A stretch of 53,419 nucleotides of DNA from Nitrospira sp. (GTDB lineage: Bacteria > Nitrospirota > Nitrospiria > Nitrospirales > Nitrospiraceae), in contig SWDO01000014.1 in the NCBI GenBank assembly GCA_005116895.1, positions 60,770 to 114,188 of the forward strand. Reading direction: 5' to 3'. A program made the position numbers and the translations under genes. Under the pieces are notes generated by a model. The model did not search any database, had not been told where the DNA came from, and saw nothing but the letters and a program-made list of their open reading frames with translations. Shown here piece after piece: positions 9,079 to 17,583 of the stretch. Each line of letters opens with the position of its first letter. Within the stretch, counting starts at the first letter, position 1.

Positions 9079-9702
9079 ATGCCTACTATCGATCTCGTTG
9101 ATTTACAAAAAAAGAAGGTGGGAACGGTCGATTTATCTCCGCAGGTATTCGGCTGTGAGCCTCGTGCTGCTTTAGTTCATGAAGCGGTCATCATGCAGCG
9201 TGCATGTGAGCGTAGGGGGACGGCTTCTACGTTGCGGCGCGGTGAAGTGAGTGGATCTGGTAAAAAGCCATGGAAGCAAAAGCATACAGGGCGTGCCAGA
9301 GCTGGCTCTCTTCGCTCTCCTGTCTGGCGCCATGGCGGGAGTGTTTTTGGGCCAAAGCCTAGAAGTTATGCCTATTCTATGCCTAAGAAGAAATATCGTA
9401 TTGCATTGCAGAGCGCATTGTCGGCTAAGGTGGTAGAGAGTAAATTGTTTGTTGTGTCTGATCTTTCCCTTCAGCAGCCCAGAACAAAGTTGCTAGCGCA
9501 AGCGTTAAAGCAATTTACTGGGGGTGATCACGCGCTGGTGATTGTTGGTAAGGATCAATCTGACATCTTGAAGGCTGCGGGGAACCTCGCTGCTGTGAAG
9601 GTGCTTAGTGCTGATCAGCTGAACGTGTACGATGTAGTTCGCGCCCAAGTGATCATGATCGCCGAGCGAGAGCTTGGTCCTGTGAATGAGGTGTGGTCAT
9701 GA
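9079..9702 (+). CDS. rplD: 50S ribosomal protein L4
   Basis: This is the 207-residue L4, with the conserved loop that carries GSGKKPWKQKHTGRARAG near residue 60-77 and lines the nascent-peptide exit tunnel. In Escherichia coli L4 also represses its own S10 operon; I see no proof of that here. Start MPTIDLVDLQ at 9079 lies directly after rplC; a longer in-frame reading would overlap rplC and is not L4-like. Its stop overlaps the rplW start (ATGA). Confidence 0.95.
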   Translation: MPTIDLVDLQKKKVGTVDLSPQVFGCEPRAALVHEAVIMQRACERRGTASTLRRGEVSGSGKKPWKQKHTGRARAGSLRSPVWRHGGSVFGPKPRSYAYSMPKKKYRIALQSALSAKVVESKLFVVSDLSLQQPRTKLLAQALKQFTGGDHALVIVGKDQSDILKAAGNLAAVKVLSADQLNVYDVVRAQVIMIAERELGPVNEVWS

Positions 9703-9992
9703 AGGTTGATAGCCACAGGATCCTGATTCGGCCATTATTAACGGAAAAGATAACAGGACTTCGGGAAGCAACGAATACGGTTGGTTTTGTGGTTCATCCT
9801 GATGCCAATCGCATTCAGATCAGGCTGGCCGTCGAGGCGCTGTTAAAAGTCAAGGTTGACAAGGTCAACATCATGAACGTTCGAGGAAAAGTTAAGCGAC
9901 TCGGTCGATTCTCTGGTAGGCGTTCAGATTGGAAGAAGGCGCTGGTGACTCTTAAGCAAGGCGAAAAGTTAGAGATGTACGAAAGTGCTTAG
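9699..9992 (+). CDS. rplW: 50S ribosomal protein L23
   Basis: L23 (97 residues) sits at the tunnel exit and docks trigger factor and SRP. Family features are RPLLTEKITGLRE near residue 10 and VNIMNVRGKVKRLGR near residue 58. The ATG at 9699 overlaps the rplD stop as ATGA and has GAGGTG upstream, which I prefer to the in-frame GTG at 9693. Confidence 0.95.
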   Translation: MKVDSHRILIRPLLTEKITGLREATNTVGFVVHPDANRIQIRLAVEALLKVKVDKVNIMNVRGKVKRLGRFSGRRSDWKKALVTLKQGEKLEMYESA

Positions 9993-10043
9993 TAGGGTCT
10001 CGTCGTCGGCTTGTTCGTGAAGGGATAAAGTGGGAGCATTATT

Positions 10044-10886
10044 ATGGGACTGAAGTCGTATCGTCCTACGTCTCCTGGTCGTCGAGGTATGACGGCTGTG
10101 GTGACCGAGGAGTTAACCAACAAAAAACCAGAGAAATCATTGACTGCTTTCCATCTCCGCAGCGGAGGGCGCAATAACGATGGTCGGACGACTGTCAGGT
10201 TTCGCGGGGGAGGACACAAGCGGCTCTATCGCACGATTGATTTTCTGCGCGATAAAGTTGGAGTTTCAGCTCTGGTTGAGGCTATTGAGTACGATCCGAA
10301 TCGATCAGCGCGAATTGCACTCCTGAAATATCGGGACGGAGAGAAGCGGTATATCTTAGCTCCTGTCGGATTAAGTATAAATGATGAAATACAATCTGGA
10401 CCACAGGCGGAGATCAGACCTGGCAATGCGCTTCCTTTGATGAATATGCCTCTTGGTACGACCATCCACAATCTTGAGTTGAAGGTTGGAAAGGGAGGGC
10501 AGTTGATTCGAAGTGCTGGCGGCTTTGCGCAGGTCATGGGGCGTGATGGTGAGTATGTGCAGGTGCGTCTAAAGTCCGGTGAAATGCGTCGAATATTAGG
10601 GACCTGTATGGCGACTGTTGGCCAAGTTGGAAACGTCGACCATGAGAATGTCAGTGTTGGAAAGGCCGGTCGGAATCGTTGGAAAGGGAAGAAGCCTCAT
10701 GTGCGAGGGGTTGTGATGAACCCTGTTGACCATCCGCACGGAGGTGGTGAGGGAAAGTCTGGGCAGGGGAATCCTCACCCGGTCTCTCCCTGGGGTCTCC
10801 CGACCAAGGGGTACAAGACTAGACAGAATAAGAAGACAGACAAATTCATTATTGCTCGACGTAAGTCAGGAGTTCGCAATGCCTAG
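10044..10886 (+). CDS. rplB: 50S ribosomal protein L2
   Basis: L2 (280 residues) is needed for subunit association and peptidyl transfer. It has [15 protein letters not shown] at the start, the Gly-rich [21 protein letters not shown] block, [20 protein letters not shown] in the middle and the near-invariant [20 protein letters not shown]-terminal loop with its functional histidine. The gene ends inside the rpsS start region (8-base overlap). Confidence 0.97.
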   Translation: MGLKSYRPTSPGRRGMTAVVTEELTNKKPEKSLTAFHLRSGGRNNDGRTTVRFRGGGHKRLYRTIDFLRDKVGVSALVEAIEYDPNRSARIALLKYRDGEKRYILAPVGLSINDEIQSGPQAEIRPGNALPLMNMPLGTTIHNLELKVGKGGQLIRSAGGFAQVMGRDGEYVQVRLKSGEMRRILGTCMATVGQVGNVDHENVSVGKAGRNRWKGKKPHVRGVVMNPVDHPHGGGEGKSGQGNPHPVSPWGLPTKGYKTRQNKKTDKFIIARRKSGVRNA

Positions 10887-11166
10887 ATCGGTAAGTAAGG
10901 GGGCGTTTGTTGACGGTCACCTTCTCGAAAAAGTCGAGCGCATGAATGAGACGAAGGACCGCAAGTTAATCAAGACGTGGTCGCGACGGTCAACGGTCAT
11001 TCCGGACATGATCGGCCATACGTTCGCGGTTCATAACGGGAAGAAATTTATTCCGGTTTTCGTGACTGAGAACATGGTTGGTCATAAGCTTGGCGAGTTC
11101 GCTCCAACAAGGTTTTTTAAGGGACATGGCCATGCTAGGTCTGAGAAGGCTGTCGCACTTAAGTAG
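10879..11166 (+). CDS. rpsS: 30S ribosomal protein S19
   Basis: S19 (95 residues) binds the 30S head next to S13. The product begins [20 protein letters not shown] and contains [20 protein letters not shown] and [14 protein letters not shown], all S19 hallmarks. ATG 10879 overlaps the end of rplB, and GTCAGGAG lies a few bases upstream. A longer in-frame reading into rplB is not S19-like. Confidence 0.96.
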   Translation: MPRSVSKGAFVDGHLLEKVERMNETKDRKLIKTWSRRSTVIPDMIGHTFAVHNGKKFIPVFVTENMVGHKLGEFAPTRFFKGHGHARSEKAVALK

Positions 11167-11256
11167 AAAGGTTGATCGGTTGGATCATCGTCAATGTCTG
11201 ACGTATCGCGTGATTCATTGATTATTGGGATCCAATTGGCTAACAGGGTTTAGAAA

Positions 11257-11613
11257 ATGAATGAAGCACGTGCGGTTTTAAAGTTTGCTCGCGTAGCGCC
11301 TCGGAAGGCAAGACCAGTGATTGATTTGATTCGTGGGAAGCAAGTGCCGATGGTATTGGCCATCTTGAAGCACACGCCACGCCATGCTGCGAAGGTCGTT
11401 GAAAAAATCGTCCGCTCCGCCGTGGCCAATGCAGAGCTAAAAGAGATGGGCGATAGCGAATCAATGGTCATCTCCAAGGCTTTCGTTGATGGGGGTCCCA
11501 CATATAAGCGTGTACGTGCGAGGTCGATGGGGCGGGCCAACGCAATTCAAAAGCGTACGAGTCACATTACCGTCGTTGTGACGGCGCCTGAAATTCAGGG
11601 CAAGAGGAAATAG
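11257..11613 (+). CDS. rplV: 50S ribosomal protein L22
   Basis: The 118-residue L22 has [20 protein letters not shown] at the N-terminus and the C-terminal extended beta-hairpin region [18 protein letters not shown] that lines the exit tunnel opposite L4. It follows a 90-base spacer, one of the longer gaps in this part of the cluster, which may hold a processing or regulatory site that I cannot name. Confidence 0.96.
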   Translation: MNEARAVLKFARVAPRKARPVIDLIRGKQVPMVLAILKHTPRHAAKVVEKIVRSAVANAELKEMGDSESMVISKAFVDGGPTYKRVRARSMGRANAIQKRTSHITVVVTAPEIQGKRK

Positions 11614-11643
11614 CTCATTTCTCTCTATTGAGGCATATAACGC

Positions 11644-12315
11644 ATGGGTCAGAAAACACATCCAATAGGTTATCGGCTGGGCTACAACTATACGTGGAGC
11701 TCGCGCTGGTATGCAGGTAAAGATTACGCCAAACTACTCCATCAGGATGTCAGGATCCGAAAGATGGTGAAGGCGAGGCTGTATCATGCCGGCGTATCCA
11801 AAGTTGAAATTGAGCGTTCTGGAGATCAGACTAGAGTGATTATTCATACTGCTCGCCCTGGCATCATTATCGGGCGCAAGGGGGCTGAGGTTGATAAGCT
11901 GAAGGCTGACCTTGAAAAACAGTATGGGGGGCAGGTTTATATTACGGTCAAGGAAATCAAGAAGCCAGAACTTGATGCTCAGCTGGTTAGTGAAAATGTT
12001 GCTACTCAGCTTGAGAAGCGGGTCGCGTTTCGGAGAGCGATGAAGCGCAGTGTTCAGTCTGCCTTGAGGCTTGGTGCTCAAGGTATCAAGATCATGGTGG
12101 CTGGTCGACTGGGTGGTGCTGAAATTGCTCGAACGGAATGGTATCGAGAGGGGCGTGTTCCGTTGCATACGCTCCGCGCTGAAATAGACTATGGATTCGC
12201 CGAAGCGCACACGACGATGGGGCAGATTGGGGTAAAGACCTGGATCTACAAGGGAGAGCTACTTCCTGTGCAGCCCATCAAGGCTGAATCATCTTTAGAA
12301 CGACGGTTTGGGTGA
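11644..12315 (+). CDS. rpsC: 30S ribosomal protein S3
   Basis: S3 (223 residues) forms part of the mRNA entry channel. It opens with [20 protein letters not shown], has the KH-domain GxxG loop in [13 protein letters not shown] near residue 80, and the C-terminal [19 protein letters not shown] motif. Its length is close to the family norm. It is followed by rplP after 12 bases. Confidence 0.97.
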   Translation: MGQKTHPIGYRLGYNYTWSSRWYAGKDYAKLLHQDVRIRKMVKARLYHAGVSKVEIERSGDQTRVIIHTARPGIIIGRKGAEVDKLKADLEKQYGGQVYITVKEIKKPELDAQLVSENVATQLEKRVAFRRAMKRSVQSALRLGAQGIKIMVAGRLGGAEIARTEWYREGRVPLHTLRAEIDYGFAEAHTTMGQIGVKTWIYKGELLPVQPIKAESSLERRFG

Positions 12316-12327
12316 GGAGATAGAGCT

Positions 12328-12753
12328 GTGTTAGCGCCTAAGAAAGTTAAATTTAGAAAGATGCAAAAGGGCCGGATGAACGGCAAGGCCTATCGTGGAG
12401 GCCAAATTACTCTGGGGGAGTTTGGTCTGAAGGCATTGGAACCAGGGTGGGTGACGAGCCGACAAATTGAGGCTGCACGTATTGCGATTACTCGATACGT
12501 GAAGCGCGGTGGGCAGGTGTGGACACGAATTTTCCCTGATAAGCCAATCACGAAAAAGCCGGCTGAGACTCGAATGGGTAAGGGGAAGGGGAATCCTGAG
12601 TACTGGGTTGCTGTTGTCAAGCCTGGCAGGATTCTTTATGAAATGGACGGCGTCACTCCTGAGGTTGCTCGCGAGGCGTTTCGTCTTGCGTCGCACAAGT
12701 TGCCGATTGCCACGAAATTAGTTGTTCGCGGCGAGTTTGGGCAAGGTTCTTGA
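12328..12753 (+). CDS. rplP: 50S ribosomal protein L16
   Basis: L16 (141 residues) helps position tRNA in the A site. The N-terminus carries the usual [15 protein letters not shown] block, with the [19 protein letters not shown] motif and [19 protein letters not shown] in the C-terminal half. It starts with GTG at 12328 preceded by GAGGAGAT, so the non-ATG start is well supported. Confidence 0.96.
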   Translation: MLAPKKVKFRKMQKGRMNGKAYRGGQITLGEFGLKALEPGWVTSRQIEAARIAITRYVKRGGQVWTRIFPDKPITKKPAETRMGKGKGNPEYWVAVVKPGRILYEMDGVTPEVAREAFRLASHKLPIATKLVVRGEFGQGS

Positions 12754-12776
12754 GAGGATAAAGGGGAGCAGTGGAT

Positions 12777-12992
12777 ATGGCATTGGACGTCAAAGAGCTC
12801 CAGCAATTAGGGGCGGACGAGCTTGTCGATAAAGAAAAGCAACTTGTACAAGAGCTGTTCAGTCTACGTTTTCAGTTTGGCTCTGGGCGTCTCGAGAATC
12901 CTATGCAAATCCGAAAAACAAAACGGGATATTGCCCGGGTGAAAACTATTCTCGGACAAGTGAAGGCCCGAACAGAGGGCTCTAAAAAGTAA
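12777..12992 (+). CDS. rpmC: 50S ribosomal protein L29
   Basis: L29 is a small two-helix protein near the tunnel exit. The product has 71 residues from ATG 12777, with the conserved LRFQFGSGRLENPMQIRKTK helix and the RDIARVKTIL end. I prefer 12777 to the in-frame GTG at 12771 because the GGGGAG ribosome site is better spaced for the former. Confidence 0.94.
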   Translation: MALDVKELQQLGADELVDKEKQLVQELFSLRFQFGSGRLENPMQIRKTKRDIARVKTILGQVKARTEGSKK

Positions 12993-13000
12993 AGGATGCT

Positions 13001-13267
13001 ATGACTGAGGTGGTAAAGCGCCGTCATTGGTATGGCGATGTCGTCAGTAATAAAATGCAAAAGACGGTCGTTGTCGTGGTCTCAAGATCGGTCATTCATC
13101 CGGTCTATAAGAAAGTTCTTAGACGGGTGACGAGACTAAAAGCGCACGATGAAGATGGTGTGTGCAAAGTGGGAGATCGGGTCAAGCTCGTGCAGACGAG
13201 GCCGTTAAGCAAGGAAAAAAACTGGCGTGTCGTTCAAGTCATGGAAAAAGGTCAACCTGAAAAGTAA
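13001..13267 (+). CDS. rpsQ: 30S ribosomal protein S17
   Basis: S17 (88 residues) is an OB-fold protein that binds 16S rRNA early. It shows [18 protein letters not shown] in the first strands and the [20 protein letters not shown] motif at the C-terminal side. The ATG lies 8 bases after the rpmC stop, and the translation is unbroken. Confidence 0.95.
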   Translation: MTEVVKRRHWYGDVVSNKMQKTVVVVVSRSVIHPVYKKVLRRVTRLKAHDEDGVCKVGDRVKLVQTRPLSKEKNWRVVQVMEKGQPEK

Positions 13268-13320
13268 GAAGCGGTATTTCGGATGGTCTTTGGTTTATTG
13301 CCGCGCGTAGGAATATAGCG

Positions 13321-13689
13321 ATGATTCAGAACTATACATATATGGATGTGGCCGATAATTCAGGAGCCAAGCAGGCCATGTGTTTTCATGTGTTCGGGGG
13401 AACGAGACGACGGTATGCGTCGTTAGGTGATATCGTGGTGGTAGCTGTCAAGGAGGCGATCCCGCAGGCGAGTGTGAAGAAGGGGGACGTGAGTCGGGCT
13501 GTCATCGTCCGAACGACAAAGGAAGTTCGTCGAGAAGATGGGTCCTATATTAAGTTTGATCGGAACGCATGCGTGTTGATCAACAAAGATGGCGAGCCAA
13601 TTGGAACGCGCATATTCGGTCCGGTTGCCCGCGAGCTCCGCTGGAAGAAATTCATGAAGATTATTTCTTTAGCGCCTGAAGTTTTATAG
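13321..13689 (+). CDS. rplN: 50S ribosomal protein L14
   Basis: L14 (122 residues) lies at the subunit interface. It begins [18 protein letters not shown] and contains [38 protein letters not shown] and a C-terminal [13 protein letters not shown], all typical. A 53-base spacer separates it from rpsQ, so it may have its own ribosome site within the shared transcript. Confidence 0.97.
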   Translation: MIQNYTYMDVADNSGAKQAMCFHVFGGTRRRYASLGDIVVVAVKEAIPQASVKKGDVSRAVIVRTTKEVRREDGSYIKFDRNACVLINKDGEPIGTRIFGPVARELRWKKFMKIISLAPEVL

Positions 13690-13711
13690 GGCAGAACAAA
13701 CGAGGAGCATC

Positions 13712-14041
13712 GTGGAAGTACTCCGAAAAAGCAGAATTCGAAAAGGGGATACGGTTGTCGTGGTCTCTGGTCGTGAGCGAGGCAAGACGGGGAAAGTGCT
13801 GTCTGTTGACCTACAAGCGGGGAAGGTGATTGTCGAGAAGCTCAATATCATCAAGCGACACACTAAACCCAATCAGAAGGCGAAACAGGGTGGTATTCTC
13901 GAGCGAGAAGCACCTCTACAGATTTCCAATGTCATGTTTTTCTGTCCGGTCACACAGAAGCCTACGCGGATCGGGATTCGGGTGTTAGAAAATGGGCGTC
14001 GAGTGCGCTTCAGTAAGAAATCAAACGAGACTGTGGAATAG
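13712..14041 (+). CDS. rplX: 50S ribosomal protein L24
   Basis: L24 initiates large-subunit assembly. The 109-residue product contains the KOW motif [20 protein letters not shown] and the conserved [18 protein letters not shown] segment. The start is GTG at 13712, with GAGGAG 6-7 bases upstream. Confidence 0.95.
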   Translation: MEVLRKSRIRKGDTVVVVSGRERGKTGKVLSVDLQAGKVIVEKLNIIKRHTKPNQKAKQGGILEREAPLQISNVMFFCPVTQKPTRIGIRVLENGRRVRFSKKSNETVE

Positions 14042-14049
14042 GCTACGCG

Positions 14050-14694
14050 ATGACTAAGGAACCTAAAAACAAATCTAGTAAACCGTCCGAGCGTAAATCA
14101 TCAAAGAAGGAAACGGTCGCGCCATTGGATCAAGGTAGCGAGGAGTCCAAGTTTCGACCACGTCTTCGTGACATGTATGAGCAACAGGTGGTCCCTGCCC
14201 TCATGAAGGAGTTTGGATATAAAAACGTGATGCAGGTTCCACGGCTTGAGCGTGTGGTGTTGAACGTGGGAATGGGTGAGGCGATTCAGAATGTGAAGCT
14301 CTTGGAAGGTGCGGTAGCCGAGCTGGGGATGATCACTGGTCAAAAACCGGTCGTCACTCGAGCTAAAAAAGCCATCGCCGGATTTAAGCTTCGGCAGGGG
14401 TTGCCCATCGGTACCAAAGTGACGCTTCGTAGCCGGAGGATGTATGAGTTTTTTGATCGCCTGGTTACGTTGGCGCTTCCTCGTATCCGAGACTTCCGTG
14501 GCGTTTCTCCAAAGGCTTTTGATGGTCGAGGCAATTACACCCTTGGTTTAAAAGAGCAACTCATTTTCCCTGAAATTAAGTACGATGAAGTTGCCTCGAT
14601 TCATGGGATGGATATTACGGTGGTCACTACGGCCAGGACGAACGACGAGGGAAAGGCGCTTCTGAAGCACCTGGGTATGCCGTTCCGTACGTGA
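14050..14694 (+). CDS. rplE: 50S ribosomal protein L5 with an N-terminal extension
   Basis: The core is standard L5, which binds 5S r[51 protein letters not shown], and [18 protein letters not shown]. The reading from 14050 is 214 residues, about 34 longer than usual, because of a Lys/Ser/Glu-rich stretch (residues 1-34) before the normal start. It follows the rplX stop by 8 bases with no strong ribosome site, so the extension is supported by the open frame and operon spacing but not proved. An internal start near the MYEQQ methionine at about 14173 would give a short but more typical protein. Confidence 0.93.
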   Translation: MTKEPKNKSSKPSERKSSKKETVAPLDQGSEESKFRPRLRDMYEQQVVPALMKEFGYKNVMQVPRLERVVLNVGMGEAIQNVKLLEGAVAELGMITGQKPVVTRAKKAIAGFKLRQGLPIGTKVTLRSRRMYEFFDRLVTLALPRIRDFRGVSPKAFDGRGNYTLGLKEQLIFPEIKYDEVASIHGMDITVVTTARTNDEGKALLKHLGMPFRT

Positions 14695-14739
14695 GCACGA
14701 CGTGGGTCAATGGTGTTTGTTTGAACGGAAGGAGTGCGT

Positions 14740-14925
14740 GTGTCGAGATTAGCGCTGAGAAATAAGGCAGCAACGCAGCAGAAGTTCTCCACGCGTAACT
14801 ACCATCGGTGTGGAGTGTGTGGTCGAGTTCACGGATATCTCCGTCGGTTTCGAATGTGCCGTATTTGTTTTCGACTGATGTCTCTGCGCGGAGAGATTCC
14901 TGGCGTGCGAAAATCTAGCTGGTAA
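14740..14925 (+). CDS. rpsN: 30S ribosomal protein S14, zinc-binding (type Z)
   Basis: This 61-residue S14 has the zinc-ribbon cysteines C24, C27, C40 and C43 in the order CxxC...CxxC, which marks the short zinc form (RpsN type Z) rather than the longer zinc-free form. I start at the GTG at 14740, 5 bases after GGAG (14731-14734); the upstream GTG at 14734 overlaps that site. Confidence 0.95.
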   Translation: MSRLALRNKAATQQKFSTRNYHRCGVCGRVHGYLRRFRMCRICFRLMSLRGEIPGVRKSSW

Positions 14926-14974
14926 CGGGTGTTCTCACACCGGTGACTGCCAATGGAGGATAGAAGGATATAGC

Positions 14975-15370
14975 ATGGTTACCGATCCAATCGGCGATCT
15001 TTTGGTTCGCTTAAAGAATGGCGCTCAGCGTCGTCATGAGACAGTCACAGTTCCAACTTCAAAGTTGAAGCGTGCTATTTTGACGATTTTGATGAGAGAA
15101 GGTTATGTTGACGCCATTGAGGATGGAGCTCATGAGGGGCATCCCATTCTTACCGTACGTCTTCGATATATCGGTGAGGGGCAGCCTATGATCACGGGTC
15201 TGGAGCGCGTCAGTAAGCCTGGACGACGGGTGTATATTGGCAGTCAGGAAATTAAGAAAGTTCGCAATGGGATCGGCGTGTCCATCCTTTCTACGTCCAA
15301 AGGAATTATGACTGACCAAGAATCCCGTAAAAATCGTCTTGGGGGTGAGCTTCTCTGTTCCGTATGGTAG
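14975..15370 (+). CDS. rpsH: 30S ribosomal protein S8
   Basis: S8 (131 residues) binds the central 16S domain and, in enterobacteria, represses the spc operon. The N-terminus MVTDPIGDLLVRLKN and the C-terminal GVSILSTSKGIMTDQESR with GGELLCSVW are hallmarks. AAGGA lies upstream of the ATG. A 49-base spacer with no obvious hairpin separates it from rpsN. Confidence 0.97.
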   Translation: MVTDPIGDLLVRLKNGAQRRHETVTVPTSKLKRAILTILMREGYVDAIEDGAHEGHPILTVRLRYIGEGQPMITGLERVSKPGRRVYIGSQEIKKVRNGIGVSILSTSKGIMTDQESRKNRLGGELLCSVW

Positions 15371-15413
15371 ACCGATGAGTTATTTCGATCTCGAGCGAGG
15401 AGTGTAACAAACC

Positions 15414-15950
15414 ATGTCCCGCATTGGAAAAAAACCGATCGTAATTCCTGGTGGAGTGGAAGTGAAGGTTGCCGGGTCAACTGTGTCAGTTAAAGGCCCA
15501 TTGGGCAGGCTCGATTGGTCCCTCGAGCAGGGAGTCGACGTTGTGGTTAGTAATGGTCAAGTCGTTGTCGGTCGTTCAAGCGACGATCGTAAGCTGAGAG
15601 CCTTGCATGGGCTGACTCGTGCAGAATTGAGTAATATGGTTCAGGGTGTAACAAAAGGGTACGAACGCTCGCTTGAGATTACTGGAGTAGGGTACAAGAC
15701 TCAAGTTCAGGGGCGGACACTCAGCTTCAACGTGGGGTATATCAATCCAGTGGTCTATGAGGTGCCAACAGGCATTGATGTCAAAGTTGACAAGCAGACG
15801 CTCATTAACGTCAAAGGAGTTGATAAGCGGCTAGTAGGGCAGGTGGCAGCTGATCTGCGAGCTATTAAGCCACCGGATGTCTATAAGCAAAAAGGTATTC
15901 GCTACGCGGGCGAGACATTGCGTAAAAAAGAAGGTAAGACGGGGAAATAG
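15414..15950 (+). CDS. rplF: 50S ribosomal protein L6
   Basis: L6 (178 residues) has two similar alpha/beta halves and lies near the factor-binding centre. It begins MSRIGKKPIVIPGGVEVKVAG and has the signature region PDVYKQKGIRYAGETLRKKEGKTGK at the C-terminus, written here by segments as PDVYKQKGIRYAGE and LRKKEGKTGK. A GAGGAG ribosome site is upstream, and rplR follows after 9 bases. Confidence 0.96.
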   Translation: MSRIGKKPIVIPGGVEVKVAGSTVSVKGPLGRLDWSLEQGVDVVVSNGQVVVGRSSDDRKLRALHGLTRAELSNMVQGVTKGYERSLEITGVGYKTQVQGRTLSFNVGYINPVVYEVPTGIDVKVDKQTLINVKGVDKRLVGQVAADLRAIKPPDVYKQKGIRYAGETLRKKEGKTGK

Positions 15951-15959
15951 GAACTAGCC

Positions 15960-16325
15960 ATGAATGCTGCAGACAAAGTTCGACAACTTAATCGACGGCG
16001 TCGTCGAGTGAGACGTGTGATTATGGGAACGACTGGTCGGCCACGCCTAAATGTATTTCGAAGCGCGGCCCATATTTATGCCCAGATTATTGATGATATT
16101 CAAGGTGCTACTCTGGCGGCTGCCTCATCGCTCGACAAATCGCTACGCAAATCCATGAAATCGACTGGTGGCATTGAAGCGGCTAAGGCGGTAGGGAAAT
16201 TGATCGCTGATCGGGCCAAGGCTGCCAAGGTCACTACTGTCGTTTTTGATCGAGGGGGGCGCATGTATCACGGTCGAATTAAGGCACTTGCAGATGCATC
16301 GCGTGAAGGCGGCTTGCAATTTTAG
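15960..16325 (+). CDS. rplR: 50S ribosomal protein L18
   Basis: L18 (121 residues) binds 5S rRNA with L5. The product contains the basic [18 protein letters not shown] stretch, [16 protein letters not shown], and the C-terminal [18 protein letters not shown] motif. It follows rplF by 9 bases and is followed by an 84-base spacer with an inverted repeat before rpsE. Confidence 0.96.
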   Translation: MNAADKVRQLNRRRRRVRRVIMGTTGRPRLNVFRSAAHIYAQIIDDIQGATLAAASSLDKSLRKSMKSTGGIEAAKAVGKLIADRAKAAKVTTVVFDRGGRMYHGRIKALADASREGGLQF

Positions 16326-16361
16326 GCTGAGGCGGGATGCGAGGCGAGCAAGACAAGCGTG

Positions 16362-16391
16362 TAAGTTCCTGGTGAACTGTTACTGAACTTA
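16362..16391 (+). promoter_or_regulatory. inverted repeat in the rplR-rpsE spacer
   Basis: TAAGTTC (16362-16368) pairs with GAACTTA (16385-16391) around a 16-base loop; the loop itself holds a second small repeat that reuses the GAAC. It lies 18 bases before the GTG of rpsE. It may be a translation-control or processing hairpin; I know of no named family for it. Confidence 0.35.
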
Positions 16392-16409
16392 GGACTGAGG
16401 GGTAAGAGC

Positions 16410-16919
16410 GTGCGAGTCAATCCCGATGAATTAAGCCTGAAAGATAAAGTTGTATTTATCAACCGTGTGGCAAAAGTTGTGAAAGGTGGAAAACGTTTCA
16501 ACTTCTGTGCACTCGTTGTTGTCGGCGACGGTCATGGGTGGATAGGGATCGGCAAGGGAAAAGCTGCTGAAGTCCCAGTTGCGATTTCAAAGGCTGTCGA
16601 ACAGGCCAAGAAACACCTTGTTCATGTTTCACTGAAGGGTGCAACTATTCCCCATGAGGTGCATGGTTTGTTTGGCGGAGAGCATGTGCTGCTGAAGCCG
16701 GCCGTCGACGGTACTGGAATCATCGCCGGGGGGGCGGTTCGTGCTGTCGTAGAGCTGGTCGGTGCGCATAATGTCATCGCAAAAACATTGGGCCGTGGAA
16801 ACCCCTTCAATACTGTTCGTGCAACACTAGACGGGCTCACTCAATTGCGAAATTTGGACGATGTTCTTCGCTTCCGTCGGCAAGCGTTCCAAGACGGTCG
16901 AGAAAGGGCTGCGGTTTAA
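16410..16919 (+). CDS. rpsE: 30S ribosomal protein S5
   Basis: S5 (169 residues) takes part in decoding fidelity. The double-stranded-RNA-binding-like region [19 protein letters not shown] and [18 protein letters not shown] are present, with [18 protein letters not shown] and the C-terminal [17 protein letters not shown] motif. The start is GTG at 16410. The stop codon overlaps the rpmD ATG by one base. Confidence 0.96.
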   Translation: MRVNPDELSLKDKVVFINRVAKVVKGGKRFNFCALVVVGDGHGWIGIGKGKAAEVPVAISKAVEQAKKHLVHVSLKGATIPHEVHGLFGGEHVLLKPAVDGTGIIAGGAVRAVVELVGAHNVIAKTLGRGNPFNTVRATLDGLTQLRNLDDVLRFRRQAFQDGRERAAV

Positions 16920-17137
16920 TGAGACCCTCAAAGACATCAAAACCTGCAGATCAGGCTACTCAAAGTGTGCGTGTGACATTGAGGCGCAGTCCCATTGGAA
17001 CACCTGAACAGCATCGCCTTGTATTGCGCGGCCTCGGTCTTCGACATATTCGACAGACGGTTGTCCGTCCTGACACGCCTCAGGTGCGAGGACTGATTCA
17101 AAAAGTAGGCTACCTGCTTGAGGTTGGAAAGCCATGA
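16919..17137 (+). CDS. rpmD: 50S ribosomal protein L30
   Basis: The 72-residue protein has an unusual Lys/Ser/Pro/Gln N-terminal stretch of about 14 residues before the L30 core VRVTLRRSPIGTPEQHRL, followed by LRGLGLRHIRQTVVRPD and VRGLIQKVGYLLEV. L30 normally has about 60 residues. The ATG overlaps the rpsE stop (TAATG), and its own stop overlaps rplO, so translation is probably coupled along rpsE-rpmD-rplO. Confidence 0.93.
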   Translation: MRPSKTSKPADQATQSVRVTLRRSPIGTPEQHRLVLRGLGLRHIRQTVVRPDTPQVRGLIQKVGYLLEVGKP

Positions 17138-17583
17138 AACTTCATGATTTAGCTCCTGCAAAAGGGGCAAAGAAGCGAAGGAAGCGTATAGGACGTGGAC
17201 CTGGGTCTGGTCACGGGAAGACGGCCACCAAAGGGCATAAGGGAATTCAGGCTCGATCTGGGGGCGGTAAACGCCCAGGGTTTGAGGGTGGACAGATGCC
17301 GTTGGTACGCCGGCTACCAAAGTTCGGATTTACCAACCCATCCAGAACAGAATATTCCATCGTCAACATTAAGAGTTTTGAACAATGGGTTGGAAATGAG
17401 ACTGTTACTCCGCAGGCCATGGTTGACGCTGGATTGGTGAAGCGAAAAAAACTGCCGATTAAAATTCTTGGCAACGGTGAGTTAAAGAAAGCACTTGTTG
17501 TTCAGGCGCATAAGTTCAGTAAATCGGCTGAATCGAAAATCCAAGCGGCCGGAGGGCGAGTCGAGGTCATCGGCGGTGCTTGA
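17134..17583 (+). CDS. rplO: 50S ribosomal protein L15
   Basis: L15 (149 residues) is a late-assembly 23S-binding protein. The basic glycine-rich N-terminus has KRIGRGPGSGHGKTATKGHK and RPGFEGGQMPLVRRLPKFGF, with the C-terminal ALVVQAHKFSKSA. It overlaps rpmD at its start (ATGA) and secY at its end (the secY GTG starts 8 bases before the rplO stop is complete). Confidence 0.96.
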   Translation: MKLHDLAPAKGAKKRRKRIGRGPGSGHGKTATKGHKGIQARSGGGKRPGFEGGQMPLVRRLPKFGFTNPSRTEYSIVNIKSFEQWVGNETVTPQAMVDAGLVKRKKLPIKILGNGELKKALVVQAHKFSKSAESKIQAAGGRVEVIGGA

